This document shows, in pieces, positions 18,031 through 25,341 of a stretch of 64,000 nt of DNA. How positions within the stretch are numbered: the first letter of the stretch is position 1; each line of letters opens with the position of its first letter. The stretch spans positions 62,001 through 126,000 of the forward strand of contig NZ_MPVN01000008.1 of assembly GCF_001955535.1 (NCBI RefSeq), written 5' to 3'. The translations under genes and the position numbers were made by a program. A model generated the notes under the pieces. That model was not told where the DNA came from and searched no databases. It saw only the letters and a program-made list of their open reading frames with translations. This DNA comes from Paenibacillus sp. FSL H7-0326 (GTDB lineage Bacteria > Bacillota > Bacilli > Paenibacillales > Paenibacillaceae).

Positions 18031-18086
18031 AAAAGCGTCGTTTGCTCCTGCAGGCTTTAAGCCTTGGGCAAGCGACGCTTTTTGCT
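18031..18086 (+). terminator. Bidirectional terminator between the ATPase and ZIP genes
   Basis: AAAAGCGTCGTTTGC (18031-18045) pairs with GCAAGCGACGCTTTT (18068-18082) through 15 pairs with one G-U; T runs flank it on both strands. It separates two convergent genes. Confidence 0.9.
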
Positions 18087-18127
18087 GCTATATAACGTAA
18101 GCTCTGTGAGAAAGAACTACTGTCGAG

Positions 18128-18859
18128 TCAGAATACCTCGGTGAGTGTAATCATCGTAATCAATCCCAGGATAAAAGAGATCGTCGCCACTCGCTGGTTG
18201 CCGTCTCCATGGCTTTCCGGAATAAGCTCCTTATATACGATGAACATCATGGCTCCGGCTGCGAAGGCAAGACCATAAGGCACAAGTCCATCAACGACAC
18301 TACTAAGCGAATAACCGATAATGCTGGTTACAATTTCTACTGCACCCGTTAAGGTTGCAATACCTAGTGCTTTGAACCGGCCTATATTTTGATTGACGAG
18401 GAATAGGGCAACGAGAAAGCCTTCCGGTGCATTTTGCAGACCGATCGACAGCGCGATCAGATTGCCTAAGCTGTCATCTCCACTGGCATAGCTGACGCCG
18501 ACAGACAGGCCCTCAGGCAAGTTGTGCATCGTAATTGCAGCAATGATAAGAAACGCTTTGCCTTCAATATTGAAGGGACGCGATTCTGGATTTTCCAGAT
18601 CAATATGCGGTATATACATTTCCAGGACCAAGAGAACGATACTGCCCGCAAGGATCCCGATAAACAGGACCAATAGATTAGATTGACCCAGTGCTTCCGG
18701 GATAAGACTATAGAGTGAAGCTGAGGTCATAATTCCAGCCGCATAGGCCAGCAAGATGTCCCGGAGCCGGTGTGTGACCTTGCGCATAAACAAGATCGGG
18801 ATGGCTCCAAGCCCTGTAGACAGAGCGGATATAACACTTCCTATTAATGCTTCAACCAT
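18128..18859 (-). CDS. ZIP-family metal transporter
   Basis: 243-residue membrane protein with about eight helices. The metal path motifs of ZIP/ZupT proteins are clear: ITMHNLPEGLSVGVSYAS in helix 4 and IGLQNAPEGFLVALFLV in helix 5 (Asn replaces the usual His of the second HxxPE motif). A short acidic/polar loop replaces the His-rich loop of eukaryotic members. It imports divalent cations such as zinc, iron or manganese; which one cannot be read. GAGGAGGGAG lies before the ATG. Convergent with the metal-efflux ATPase. Confidence 0.92.
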   Translation of the reverse strand: MVEALIGSVISALSTGLGAIPILFMRKVTHRLRDILLAYAAGIMTSASLYSLIPEALGQSNLLVLFIGILAGSIVLLVLEMYIPHIDLENPESRPFNIEGKAFLIIAAITMHNLPEGLSVGVSYASGDDSLGNLIALSIGLQNAPEGFLVALFLVNQNIGRFKALGIATLTGAVEIVTSIIGYSLSSVVDGLVPYGLAFAAGAMMFIVYKELIPESHGDGNQRVATISFILGLITMITLTEVF

Positions 18860-18967
18860 AACGTTTTATACTCCCTCCTCTAATGCAGCACATCTATTAT
18901 TCAGGTGACATCAACCGACAAATGAGCATTGACATCGACTTTGAAATTGGTCATAATGATGACTAGA

Positions 18968-18982
18968 TTAGAATTATTATAA
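18968..18982. promoter_or_regulatory. PerR-like box upstream of the ZIP gene
   Basis: TTAGAAT-T-ATTATAA matches the PerR consensus TTATAATNATTATAA at 13 of 14 positions. It lies 109 bases upstream of the ZIP start and 210 bases upstream of trxB, in the divergent intergenic region (18860-19191). The sequence is AT-rich, so a chance match is possible; no clear -35/-10 pair was fixed for the ZIP gene. Confidence 0.4.
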
Positions 18983-19124
18983 ATTATGTATTCCATTTCC
19001 GTAAAGTTGACGATTTCTTGAACAGGTGGAGCCATTCAATACATTATTCATGATCCTTTTTCTGGTGACAACTCTTTTTGAGTTTATGTTGTGCTTCAGG
19101 TTCTAATACATATTGTATGTTTGC

Positions 19125-19155
19125 TTGACACTAGTTCATTCAAAGTATGTATATT
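19125..19155 (+). promoter_or_regulatory. Candidate trxB promoter
   Basis: TTGACA (19125-19130, perfect -35) is followed by TATATT at 19150-19155 (spacing 19) or TGTATA at 19148-19153 (spacing 17). The start codon of trxB is about 40 bases downstream. Confidence 0.5.
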
Positions 19156-19191
19156 ACAGCAATTTACGGATAGCAGCGGGAGGTTATTTAA

Positions 19192-20133
19192 ATGTATAAA
19201 TCAGTCATTATCGGTACAGGCCCTGCGGGTCTGACAGCAGCGATTTATCTCGCTCGTGCCAATCTGAGTCCACTTGTTATTGAAGGCCCGGAACCGGGTG
19301 GTCAATTGACAACGACGACTGAAGTAGAGAATTTCCCTGGCTTCCCGGAAGGTATTATGGGACCAGAGCTTATGGATAATATGCGCAAACAAGCCGAGCG
19401 TTTCGGTGCTGAATTCCGCACAGGTTGGGTGAACAGCATTGATATGGCTCAGCGTCCTTTCAAGATTCAAGTTGAGGGACAGGGCGAGATCGTGTCCGAA
19501 ACCGTTATCTTGTCTACAGGAGCTTCTGCTAAATATCTCGGTATTCCTGGGGAGCAGGAGAACGTGGGTTATGGTGTCAGCACTTGCGCGACTTGCGACG
19601 GCTTCTTCTTCCGTGGCAAAGAAATCGTAGTGATCGGCGGCGGTGACTCTGCTCTGGAAGAAGCAAACTTCCTGACTCGTTTCGCTTCCAAAGTAACGCT
19701 GGTACATCGTCGTGAAGAGCTTCGTGCATCGAAGATCATGCAGGACCGTGCACGCAGCAACGAGAAGATCGAGTGGGCGCTTAACCGTACACCTGTTGAG
19801 ATTGTTGCTGGTGAAGGCGGAGTTAAGGGTGTTAAAGTTCTTAACAATGCTACTGGAGAAGAAGAGATGATTGAAGTTAGCGGCGTATTCGTAGCGATTG
19901 GTCACAATCCGAACACAGGCTTCCTGAACGGTCAAGTAACGATCGACTCCAATGGTTATATCGTAGTGAATCCTGGAACGAGCGAAACGAACGTTCCTGG
20001 CGTATTCGCTTGCGGTGACGTACAGGATACACGTTATAGACAAGCCATTACAGCAGCAGGCAGCGGATGTAAAGCAGCGATTGATGCTGAGAAGTTCATC
20101 GAAAGCCTGGAGCATAGCGCGGTTGCTAACTAA
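19192..20133 (+). CDS. trxB: Thioredoxin reductase
   Basis: 313-residue FAD flavoprotein that reduces thioredoxin with NADPH. FAD motif GTGPAGLTAAIYLARA at the N-terminus, redox-active CATC in CATCDGFFF at about residue 134, NADPH motif GGGDSALEEA followed by HRREELR (arginines selecting NADPH), and the C-terminal GVFACGDVQDTRYRQAITAAGSG FAD segment are intact. GGGAGG lies 11 bases upstream. The following glutaredoxin gene is 52 bases downstream and probably co-transcribed, suggesting a thiol-redox pair. Confidence 0.96.
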   Translation: MYKSVIIGTGPAGLTAAIYLARANLSPLVIEGPEPGGQLTTTTEVENFPGFPEGIMGPELMDNMRKQAERFGAEFRTGWVNSIDMAQRPFKIQVEGQGEIVSETVILSTGASAKYLGIPGEQENVGYGVSTCATCDGFFFRGKEIVVIGGGDSALEEANFLTRFASKVTLVHRREELRASKIMQDRARSNEKIEWALNRTPVEIVAGEGGVKGVKVLNNATGEEEMIEVSGVFVAIGHNPNTGFLNGQVTIDSNGYIVVNPGTSETNVPGVFACGDVQDTRYRQAITAAGSGCKAAIDAEKFIESLEHSAVAN

Positions 20134-20185
20134 TAGAGTTCTAGCTTAACTTATAATTTAAATTTCTTCTTACGAGGTGAATATT

Positions 20186-20422
20186 ATGGATAAAGCAATA
20201 GTATATACTTCTACCAATTGTCCACATTGCCGTCAGGTGAAGAGCTATCTCACAGAGAACGGCATTGAGTATGAAGAGCGCAACATTGAACAGAGCGACG
20301 AATTTGCACAGCAAGTATGGGATATGGGTCTTCGTGCAGTACCTGTAACCGTGCTTGGCGAGCACCGTATCGTTGGCATGAACAAATTGCAGTTCCACAA
20401 AGCGCTTAATCCGCAAGGATAA
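20186..20422 (+). CDS. Glutaredoxin-like / NrdH-type redoxin
   Basis: 78 residues from ATG 20186, which has GAGGTG 6 bases upstream; the upstream GTG (20177) overlaps that site and is rejected. Thioredoxin fold with N-terminal active site CPHC (TNCPHCRQVKSYL), the cis-proline segment AVPVTVL and a C-terminal GMNKLQFHKAL helix. Such small redoxins reduce protein disulfides or mixed thiols; the adjacent trxB suggests reduction by thioredoxin reductase as for NrdH, but no ribonucleotide reductase is nearby. Confidence 0.9.
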   Translation: MDKAIVYTSTNCPHCRQVKSYLTENGIEYEERNIEQSDEFAQQVWDMGLRAVPVTVLGEHRIVGMNKLQFHKALNPQG

Positions 20423-20440
20423 GATATCAAGTCATAGCAT

Positions 20441-20567
20441 AACCGCACCCTGTGTGGTAGTTGTTCCCTTACCTAATAGAGAAACAGAGACATCGATAAG
20501 ATGAATTTGTTCTCGGTTACATGAGTGTAAGGGACACAGCCGCTGATGGGTGCGGTTTTTCTTTTTG
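20441..20567 (+). terminator. Long branched hairpin with terminal T tract
   Basis: AACCGCACCC (20441-20450) pairs perfectly with GGGTGCGGTT (20548-20557), followed by TTTCTTTTT. Inside, TGTTCCCTTAC pairs with GTAAGGGACA (one bulge) and GTGGT with GCCGC, leaving an inner loop of about 50 bases. CCGC (20540-20543) could alternatively pair with GCGG (20552-20555), an exclusive fold. It terminates the trxB unit; its size is larger than a simple terminator, and it ends about 80 bases before the nagZ start, as a leader RNA would. Confidence 0.7.
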
Positions 20568-20646
20568 CTGATAGATGGGTAGTATAGTGGTGTGACTAAA
20601 ATGAATAATCTGAAATGTATTCAAGCGAGAATGGGGCGAAGTCGGA

Positions 20647-22047
20647 TTGAGAAAAGAATCCTTTGGATATAGAAAATTGGCTTACTATATTTTAATAATG
20701 CTGGCAATCGTCCTGCTCACCTCTTGCAATGCAGCGGATACAGGTACTTCTTTACCAGATCCGCCGAAGGAGCAAGGACAGGAACAGGCTGGAGGAGGAT
20801 CAGGCTCGGATCGCGGACCTGATGAGGAAGGGGCGGATTCCGACTCCGAGTCACCATCAGATGCTGGCAGCGAATCGGAATCGGATGCCGAGGATGGCCA
20901 AACATCCATAACGCCGGAGCATGATGATCTATTGCCTGCGCAGGAGGCGGCCATGGAGCAGCTCGCGAACCTGTCAATTGAGGACAAGATCGGACAAATG
21001 ATTATATCCGGTTTCCCTGGAACAGAGCTGGACACGGAAGCAGAGAAATTAATTCGTAATGGACAACTGGGCGGTGTCATCTTGTTTGGGCCGAATATCC
21101 GCGATCAGAAGCAGCTTCAAGCCTTGATCAATGAAGTCAAGAAGAGCAATGGAGAAGGACAGCAGCCCATGTTCATTTCTGTGGATGAGGAAGGGGGACG
21201 TGTCTCCAGGCTTCCTGAAGGGAAGACAGAATTCCCATCGAATCAACAGATAGGGAAGTATAAAAATGCTGAAATATCTGCTCAAATCGGAAATGTCATT
21301 GGAGAAGAGCTCGGTGCGTTCGGTTTTAATCTCAACTTTGCACCTGTACTCGATATTTTCAGCAATCCGGAAAATACGGTGATAGGAGATCGTTCGTTTG
21401 GAGATTCGGCAGAAACGGTCTCCGAGCTCGGCATAGCCACTATGAAAGGGATGCAGGAAGCCGGCGTCATTCCGGCTGTGAAGCATTTCCCGGGCCATGG
21501 AGATACGAAGGTGGATTCTCACGTTGGCTTGCCCGTTGTTCAGAAGACGAAGGAAGAGCTTGCTGAGCTGGAGCTGGTCCCTTTTCAGGCAGCAATAGAA
21601 GCTGGAGCAGACATGATGATGGCTGCGCACATTCAATATCCGAAGATCGATGCTTCACTCCGGCCTGCTTCCTTGTCTAAGGTCATGCTCAGTACTCTGC
21701 TCCGTGAGGAAATGGGATATGATGGGGTTGTCATTACCGATGATCTAGAAATGGGTGCAATTCAGCAAAATTATGGATCCGGTGAGGCGGCACTGATGGC
21801 AATTCAGGCGGGAGCTGACATCGTACTGTTCGGCCATACACCAGCCAAAGCGGAGAAGGCGTATAACACGCTTTTACAGGCTGTGCGGAAGGGAGAGCTC
21901 TCGGCTGCAGATATTGATCGGAAGGTGCTCCGGATTCTAACTCTTAAATACAAATACGAACTAACGAATGAGCCGGTGGAGGAATCGGCCTTGCAGGTCG
22001 TTGGATCAAGCGAACATCAGCAGATTGCGGACCAGCTGAAAAAATAA
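20647..22047 (+). CDS. nagZ: Beta-N-acetylhexosaminidase lipoprotein (GH3, NagZ)
   Basis: 466 residues starting at TTG. The N-terminus is a lipoprotein signal (KLAYYILIMLAIVLLTSC, lipobox LTSC), then an acidic Ser/Asp/Glu/Gly-rich linker to about residue 95, then a GH3 TIM-barrel. Catalytic landmarks of NagZ are present: GGRVSRLPE, AVKHFPGHGDTKVDSH (His of the His-Asp pair) and VITDDLEMGAI (nucleophile Asp). It removes N-acetylglucosamine from muropeptides at the cell surface. The upstream ribosome site is weak (GGGGCG), and no in-frame ATG would retain the signal peptide. Confidence 0.93.
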   Translation: MRKESFGYRKLAYYILIMLAIVLLTSCNAADTGTSLPDPPKEQGQEQAGGGSGSDRGPDEEGADSDSESPSDAGSESESDAEDGQTSITPEHDDLLPAQEAAMEQLANLSIEDKIGQMIISGFPGTELDTEAEKLIRNGQLGGVILFGPNIRDQKQLQALINEVKKSNGEGQQPMFISVDEEGGRVSRLPEGKTEFPSNQQIGKYKNAEISAQIGNVIGEELGAFGFNLNFAPVLDIFSNPENTVIGDRSFGDSAETVSELGIATMKGMQEAGVIPAVKHFPGHGDTKVDSHVGLPVVQKTKEELAELELVPFQAAIEAGADMMMAAHIQYPKIDASLRPASLSKVMLSTLLREEMGYDGVVITDDLEMGAIQQNYGSGEAALMAIQAGADIVLFGHTPAKAEKAYNTLLQAVRKGELSAADIDRKVLRILTLKYKYELTNEPVEESALQVVGSSEHQQIADQLKK

Positions 22048-22060
22048 TACCCGTATAAAG

Positions 22061-22155
22061 TAAAGGCATCATACGTGAAAATACCCTGCGGGCTGGACTT
22101 TACTTAAGAGTCATAGCCAACAGGGTACATATAACGTGCTGATGCCTTTATTGCT
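22061..22155. repeat. Long imperfect hairpin between nagZ and the small membrane protein
   Basis: TAAAGGCATCA (22061-22071) pairs exactly with TGATGCCTTTA (22140-22150). Inside, TACCCTG pairs with CAGGGTA, and GGCT-GGACT with AGTC-AT-AGCC, making a roughly 90-base stem-loop. It lies between convergent genes and can act as a two-way terminator; T-rich sequence flanks both ends only loosely. Confidence 0.7.
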
Positions 22156-22159
22156 GTTT

Positions 22160-22357
22160 TTAAAAGAAATACCACATAAACCACTGGAATATACCGTAGA
22201 CCGCTACTCCGGATACGATATACCATAGGGCTTGTTTCTTTCTGCCTTGAAACAGTCTGAGGATACCTAGACTAGCCAAAGGTGCGATTACAATTAGGAA
22301 CAGTAAAACAGCAATAAACATCGCGGCTGAAATATCTGATGTATCCACATAAGTCAC
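22160..22357 (-). CDS. Small two-helix membrane protein, unknown
   Basis: 65 residues from a GTG at 22357 that has GGAGAGA 6 bases upstream; ATG 22372 is five codons earlier but has no ribosome site. Two hydrophobic helices (AAMFIAVLLFLIVIAPLASLG and ALWYIVSGVAVYGIFQWFMW) are separated by a basic turn FQGRKKQ. I do not recognise a family. Convergent with nagZ, transcribed toward the shared hairpin. Confidence 0.7.
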   Translation of the reverse strand: MTYVDTSDISAAMFIAVLLFLIVIAPLASLGILRLFQGRKKQALWYIVSGVAVYGIFQWFMWYFF

Positions 22358-22552
22358 ACGAATTCTCTCCATTTCGTACGTAAGGTATACACACAAAGGT
22401 AAGACTCTGCTGTGATAAATGACACACAATTAGTTTCATTATACCTTGAAATAGAGGGCGTGCGACGATAAAATGGGACGATTTTTTGTCTGAATTAGTA
22501 AATATTTAACAGTCCAATGGATCACACATCATTAAATCACCTGGTGTACAGC

Positions 22553-23713
22553 TTACGCACTTACTCGAATGTGACCTAGAAATTGAGAGATTGCTCCGTA
22601 TGCCGAACCGATGAGGGTCGATTTGCTTCCGAGCTGGGCGAAGCTGATCTGCAGACTGCGCATGTGATACGGCAGCGTCCTCTTTGCGACGACCTGCTGG
22701 AGCGAGTCTTCCATATAATCTCTAGCCTCGGACAGCGGTCCCCCCACAATAATTCGCTCTGGGTTAAAGCTGTTGACGATATTTGTAATGCCGATGCCCA
22801 GCCGATGTCCGATGCTTCGATACAGCTCAAGCACAGCGGGATCCCCCTGTTCAGCATAAGCTACCAGCTCAGCCGTTGTCGCTGCCGGAAGCTGAAGTTT
22901 CGTTTCATCATATGCCTTCTCTGAAGCATAGAGCTCCCAGCAGCCTCGATTACCGCAAGTACACTGTTTTCCTTCTGCATCAATGGACATATGCCCCGTC
23001 TCACCTGCATATCCCCAAGCTCCTTTATACAAACCGCCGTCAATCATGATCCCCGAGCCGATCCCTGAGCCTGCACTAATATAGATGAGATGCCGCATTC
23101 CCTTGCCTGCTCCAAAGTGAAGCTCTCCGGAAGCACCGGCATTCGCTTCATTGTCTATCGTTACAGGAAGCCCGAGCTCTTCCTCCAGCATGCTCGCCAG
23201 AGGCACCGTATTCCAGCCAAGGTTCGGTGCGAAGAGTATCGTACCCTCCTCGTCTACCATTCCTGGCACGCCAACACCTATGCCTATGACCCCATGCGGC
23301 GATAAGGGAGCCTCGGTCTGCAGTTGTTTGGTCATTGTGATGATCCTGGCAGTGACGGATGGAATATCGTGATTGGTCAGTGGGAGAGAGGTTTCATGCA
23401 CAATATTTCCTGCAAGATCAGTAAGTACACCGCGAAGCTTCGCAACGGTCAGCTCAATACCGATGGCATAACCTGCCGTATTATTAAAAAGCAGCATAAG
23501 CGGCTTGCGTCCGCCGCTGGATTGACCTGGACCGATCTCCGTGACGAGATGATTCTCAATTAACTCTGTTACCAGATTAGAGACGGTCGCCTTATTCAGT
23601 CCGGTGAGCTCCGATACTCTTGCTCTGGAGAGCGGGGCGTGTTCCCGAATCGTGCTCAGAATAATGGACTTATTTATTTTCTTGACCAGAGCCTGATCTC
23701 CGGTAATCGCCAT
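22553..23713 (-). CDS. xylR: Xylose-responsive ROK-family repressor
   Basis: 386 residues. N-terminal winged helix-turn-helix (SIILSTIREHAPLSRARVSELTGLNKATVSNLVTEL, about residues 14-50) followed by a ROK sugar-kinase-like fold with DxG-type segments (YAIGIELTV), the zinc motif CTCGNRGCWELYAS, and GxG-type turns. Divergent from xylA, whose promoter region carries symmetric operator-like sequences and a cre site. The combination is the classic xylR-xylAB arrangement: XylR blocks xylAB until xylose is present. Confidence 0.94.
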   Translation of the reverse strand: MAITGDQALVKKINKSIILSTIREHAPLSRARVSELTGLNKATVSNLVTELIENHLVTEIGPGQSSGGRKPLMLLFNNTAGYAIGIELTVAKLRGVLTDLAGNIVHETSLPLTNHDIPSVTARIITMTKQLQTEAPLSPHGVIGIGVGVPGMVDEEGTILFAPNLGWNTVPLASMLEEELGLPVTIDNEANAGASGELHFGAGKGMRHLIYISAGSGIGSGIMIDGGLYKGAWGYAGETGHMSIDAEGKQCTCGNRGCWELYASEKAYDETKLQLPAATTAELVAYAEQGDPAVLELYRSIGHRLGIGITNIVNSFNPERIIVGGPLSEARDYMEDSLQQVVAKRTLPYHMRSLQISFAQLGSKSTLIGSAYGAISQFLGHIRVSA

Positions 23714-23771
23714 GGATAAAGCACATCCCTTGTGATGATATAAAGACTATTGTAACGAAAATCACTTCAAA

Positions 23772-23802
23772 AAACAAACTTTGTTTAACCAATAGACAAA
23801 GT
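23772..23802 (+). promoter_or_regulatory. Probable XylR operator
   Basis: AAACAAA-C-TTTGTTT (23772-23786) is a perfect 7-1-7 palindrome. It overlaps a second symmetric pair, ACTTTGT (23778-23784) and ACAAAGT (23796-23802). Both lie between the divergent xylR and xylA starts. The half-sites resemble the TTTGTTT...CAAACAAA elements known from Bacillus xyl operators. Confidence 0.7.
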
Positions 23803-23840
23803 ATTTCGAGTGTGATAGTATAACGGTGTAAACGATTTCG
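23793..23840 (+). promoter_or_regulatory. xylA promoter with cre site
   Basis: A -10 like TATAAC (23819-23824) follows a weak -35 (TAGACA, 23793-23798, wide spacing). Just downstream, TGTAAACGATTTCG (23827-23840) matches the CcpA cre consensus TGWAANCGNTNWCA at 13 of 14 positions. CcpA bound there would block initiation, giving glucose repression on top of XylR control. Confidence 0.72.
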
Positions 23841-23880
23841 CGAAACAGTTTTAAACTAATTTTGAGGAGGGCTTTGTCAC

Positions 23881-25197
23881 ATGGCCTATTTTGAATCCGT
23901 TAATAAAATTGCTTATGAAGGTAAAGATTCCAAGAATCCTTTTGCATTTAAATTTTATAATCCCGAAGAAGTCGTAGCCGGTAAAACAATGGAAGAGCAT
24001 TTCCGTTTTGGTATGGCTTACTGGCATACACTTACAGCTGGCGGTTCTGACCCGTTTGGTAAAGATACGGCAGTTCGCTCTTATGATAAATATTCCGGTA
24101 TGGATCTGGCTAAAGTCCGCGTAGAGGCTGCTTTTGAATTCATGGAGAAAATGAACCTTCCATACTTCTGCTTCCATGACGTGGATATTGCTCCAGAAGG
24201 AAGCACGCTTCGTGAATTCTACAGCAACATCGATACAATTGTTGACTTGATCGAAGAGCAAATGAAAGCAACTGGCAAAAAACTGCTCTGGAACACAGCT
24301 AACATGTTTACGAACCCTCGCTTCATGCACGGTGCTGCTTCCACTTGCAACGCTGATGTATATGCGCATGCAGCAGCTCAAGTGAAGAAAGGTCTTGAAG
24401 TGGGTAAACGCCTTGGCGCTGAGAACTATGTATTCTGGGGCGGTCGCGAAGGTTATGATACTCTCTTGAACACTGATATGCAGCTGGAGCAAGACAACAT
24501 TGCTCGCATGTTCCATATGGCTGTTGATTATGCCAAAGAAATCGGCTTTGACGCTCAATTCTTGATCGAGCCTAAACCAAAAGAGCCAACAAAGCATCAA
24601 TATGACTTCGACGCAGCTACATCCATTGCGTTCTTGCAAAAGTACGGCTTGGACAAGCACTTCAAGCTGAATCTTGAAGCAAACCATGCAACACTCGCTG
24701 GTCATACATTTGACCATGAAATCCGTGTTGCCCGCATCAACGGCATGCTCGGATCCCTGGATGCGAACCAAGGCGATCTGCTGATCGGATGGGATACAGA
24801 TGAATTCCCTGTAGACATCTACGATGCAACACTTACAATGTACGAAGTTCTGAAGAACGGCGGTCTTGGCAAAGGCGGCGTAAACTTTGATGCAAAAGTA
24901 CGTCGTGCTTCCTTCGAAGCAGAAGATCTGTTCCTCGCTCACATCGCAGGTATGGACACTTATGCGAAAGGTCTTAAGGTTGCAGCAAAACTGATCGAAG
25001 ACCGCGTATTCGATGATTTCATCGAGAAACGCTACTCCAGCTTCAAAGAAGGCGTCGGTGCTGAGGTTGTTGAAGGCAAAGCAACTCTTGCTTCCCTGGC
25101 AGAATATGCACTGAACAATGAAACACCTCGCAAAAATGAATCCGGCCGTCAAGAGCTGCTCAAAGCGACTCTTAACCAATACATCTTGGCTGACTAA
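23881..25197 (+). CDS. xylA: Xylose isomerase
   Basis: 438-residue enzyme that converts D-xylose to D-xylulose in the cytoplasm. Class II xylose isomerase signatures are present: FCFHDVDIAPEG (catalytic His), VFWGGREGYDTLLNTD, LIEPKPKEPTKHQYDFD (metal Glu) and LEANHATLAGH. The start MAYFESVNKIAYEGK and length are typical. A GAGGAGGG site precedes the ATG. Codon use avoids the triplets that would give stops on the other strand, as in many highly expressed genes. First gene of xylAB. Confidence 0.98.
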   Translation: MAYFESVNKIAYEGKDSKNPFAFKFYNPEEVVAGKTMEEHFRFGMAYWHTLTAGGSDPFGKDTAVRSYDKYSGMDLAKVRVEAAFEFMEKMNLPYFCFHDVDIAPEGSTLREFYSNIDTIVDLIEEQMKATGKKLLWNTANMFTNPRFMHGAASTCNADVYAHAAAQVKKGLEVGKRLGAENYVFWGGREGYDTLLNTDMQLEQDNIARMFHMAVDYAKEIGFDAQFLIEPKPKEPTKHQYDFDAATSIAFLQKYGLDKHFKLNLEANHATLAGHTFDHEIRVARINGMLGSLDANQGDLLIGWDTDEFPVDIYDATLTMYEVLKNGGLGKGGVNFDAKVRRASFEAEDLFLAHIAGMDTYAKGLKVAAKLIEDRVFDDFIEKRYSSFKEGVGAEVVEGKATLASLAEYALNNETPRKNESGRQELLKATLNQYILAD

Positions 25198-25269
25198 TCG
25201 TCCCTCCGGATTTAGCAATACAAGCATGATTTGAGAGCCAATAGGACGTTTTAAGAGAGCCTTTCGGAT

Positions 25270-25319
25270 CGTCCCCGGCCTTTGGCGTAAGCGAAAGGCA
25301 TGGGGACGGTTCTTTTTTT
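25270..25319 (+). terminator. Intercistronic terminator between xylA and xylB
   Basis: CGTCCCC (25270-25276) pairs with GGGGACG (25302-25308), and inside it GCCTTT pairs with AAAGGC; the stem is followed by TTCTTTTTTT ending only about 8 bases before the xylB ribosome site. It would limit xylB expression relative to xylA. Confidence 0.82.
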
Positions 25320-25341
25320 ACAAGAAGAGGAGGAGAATGAG

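Noticed and set aside
19201..20115. 304-codon open frame antisense to trxB
   Set aside because: Sense gene trxB is complete with FAD, CATC and NADPH motifs; the antisense frame is a by-product of codon use.
23851..25227. 458-codon open frame antisense to xylA
   Set aside because: It mirrors xylA exactly; codon bias in the sense gene removes stops from the opposite frame. The translation has no recognisable motif and no ribosome site.
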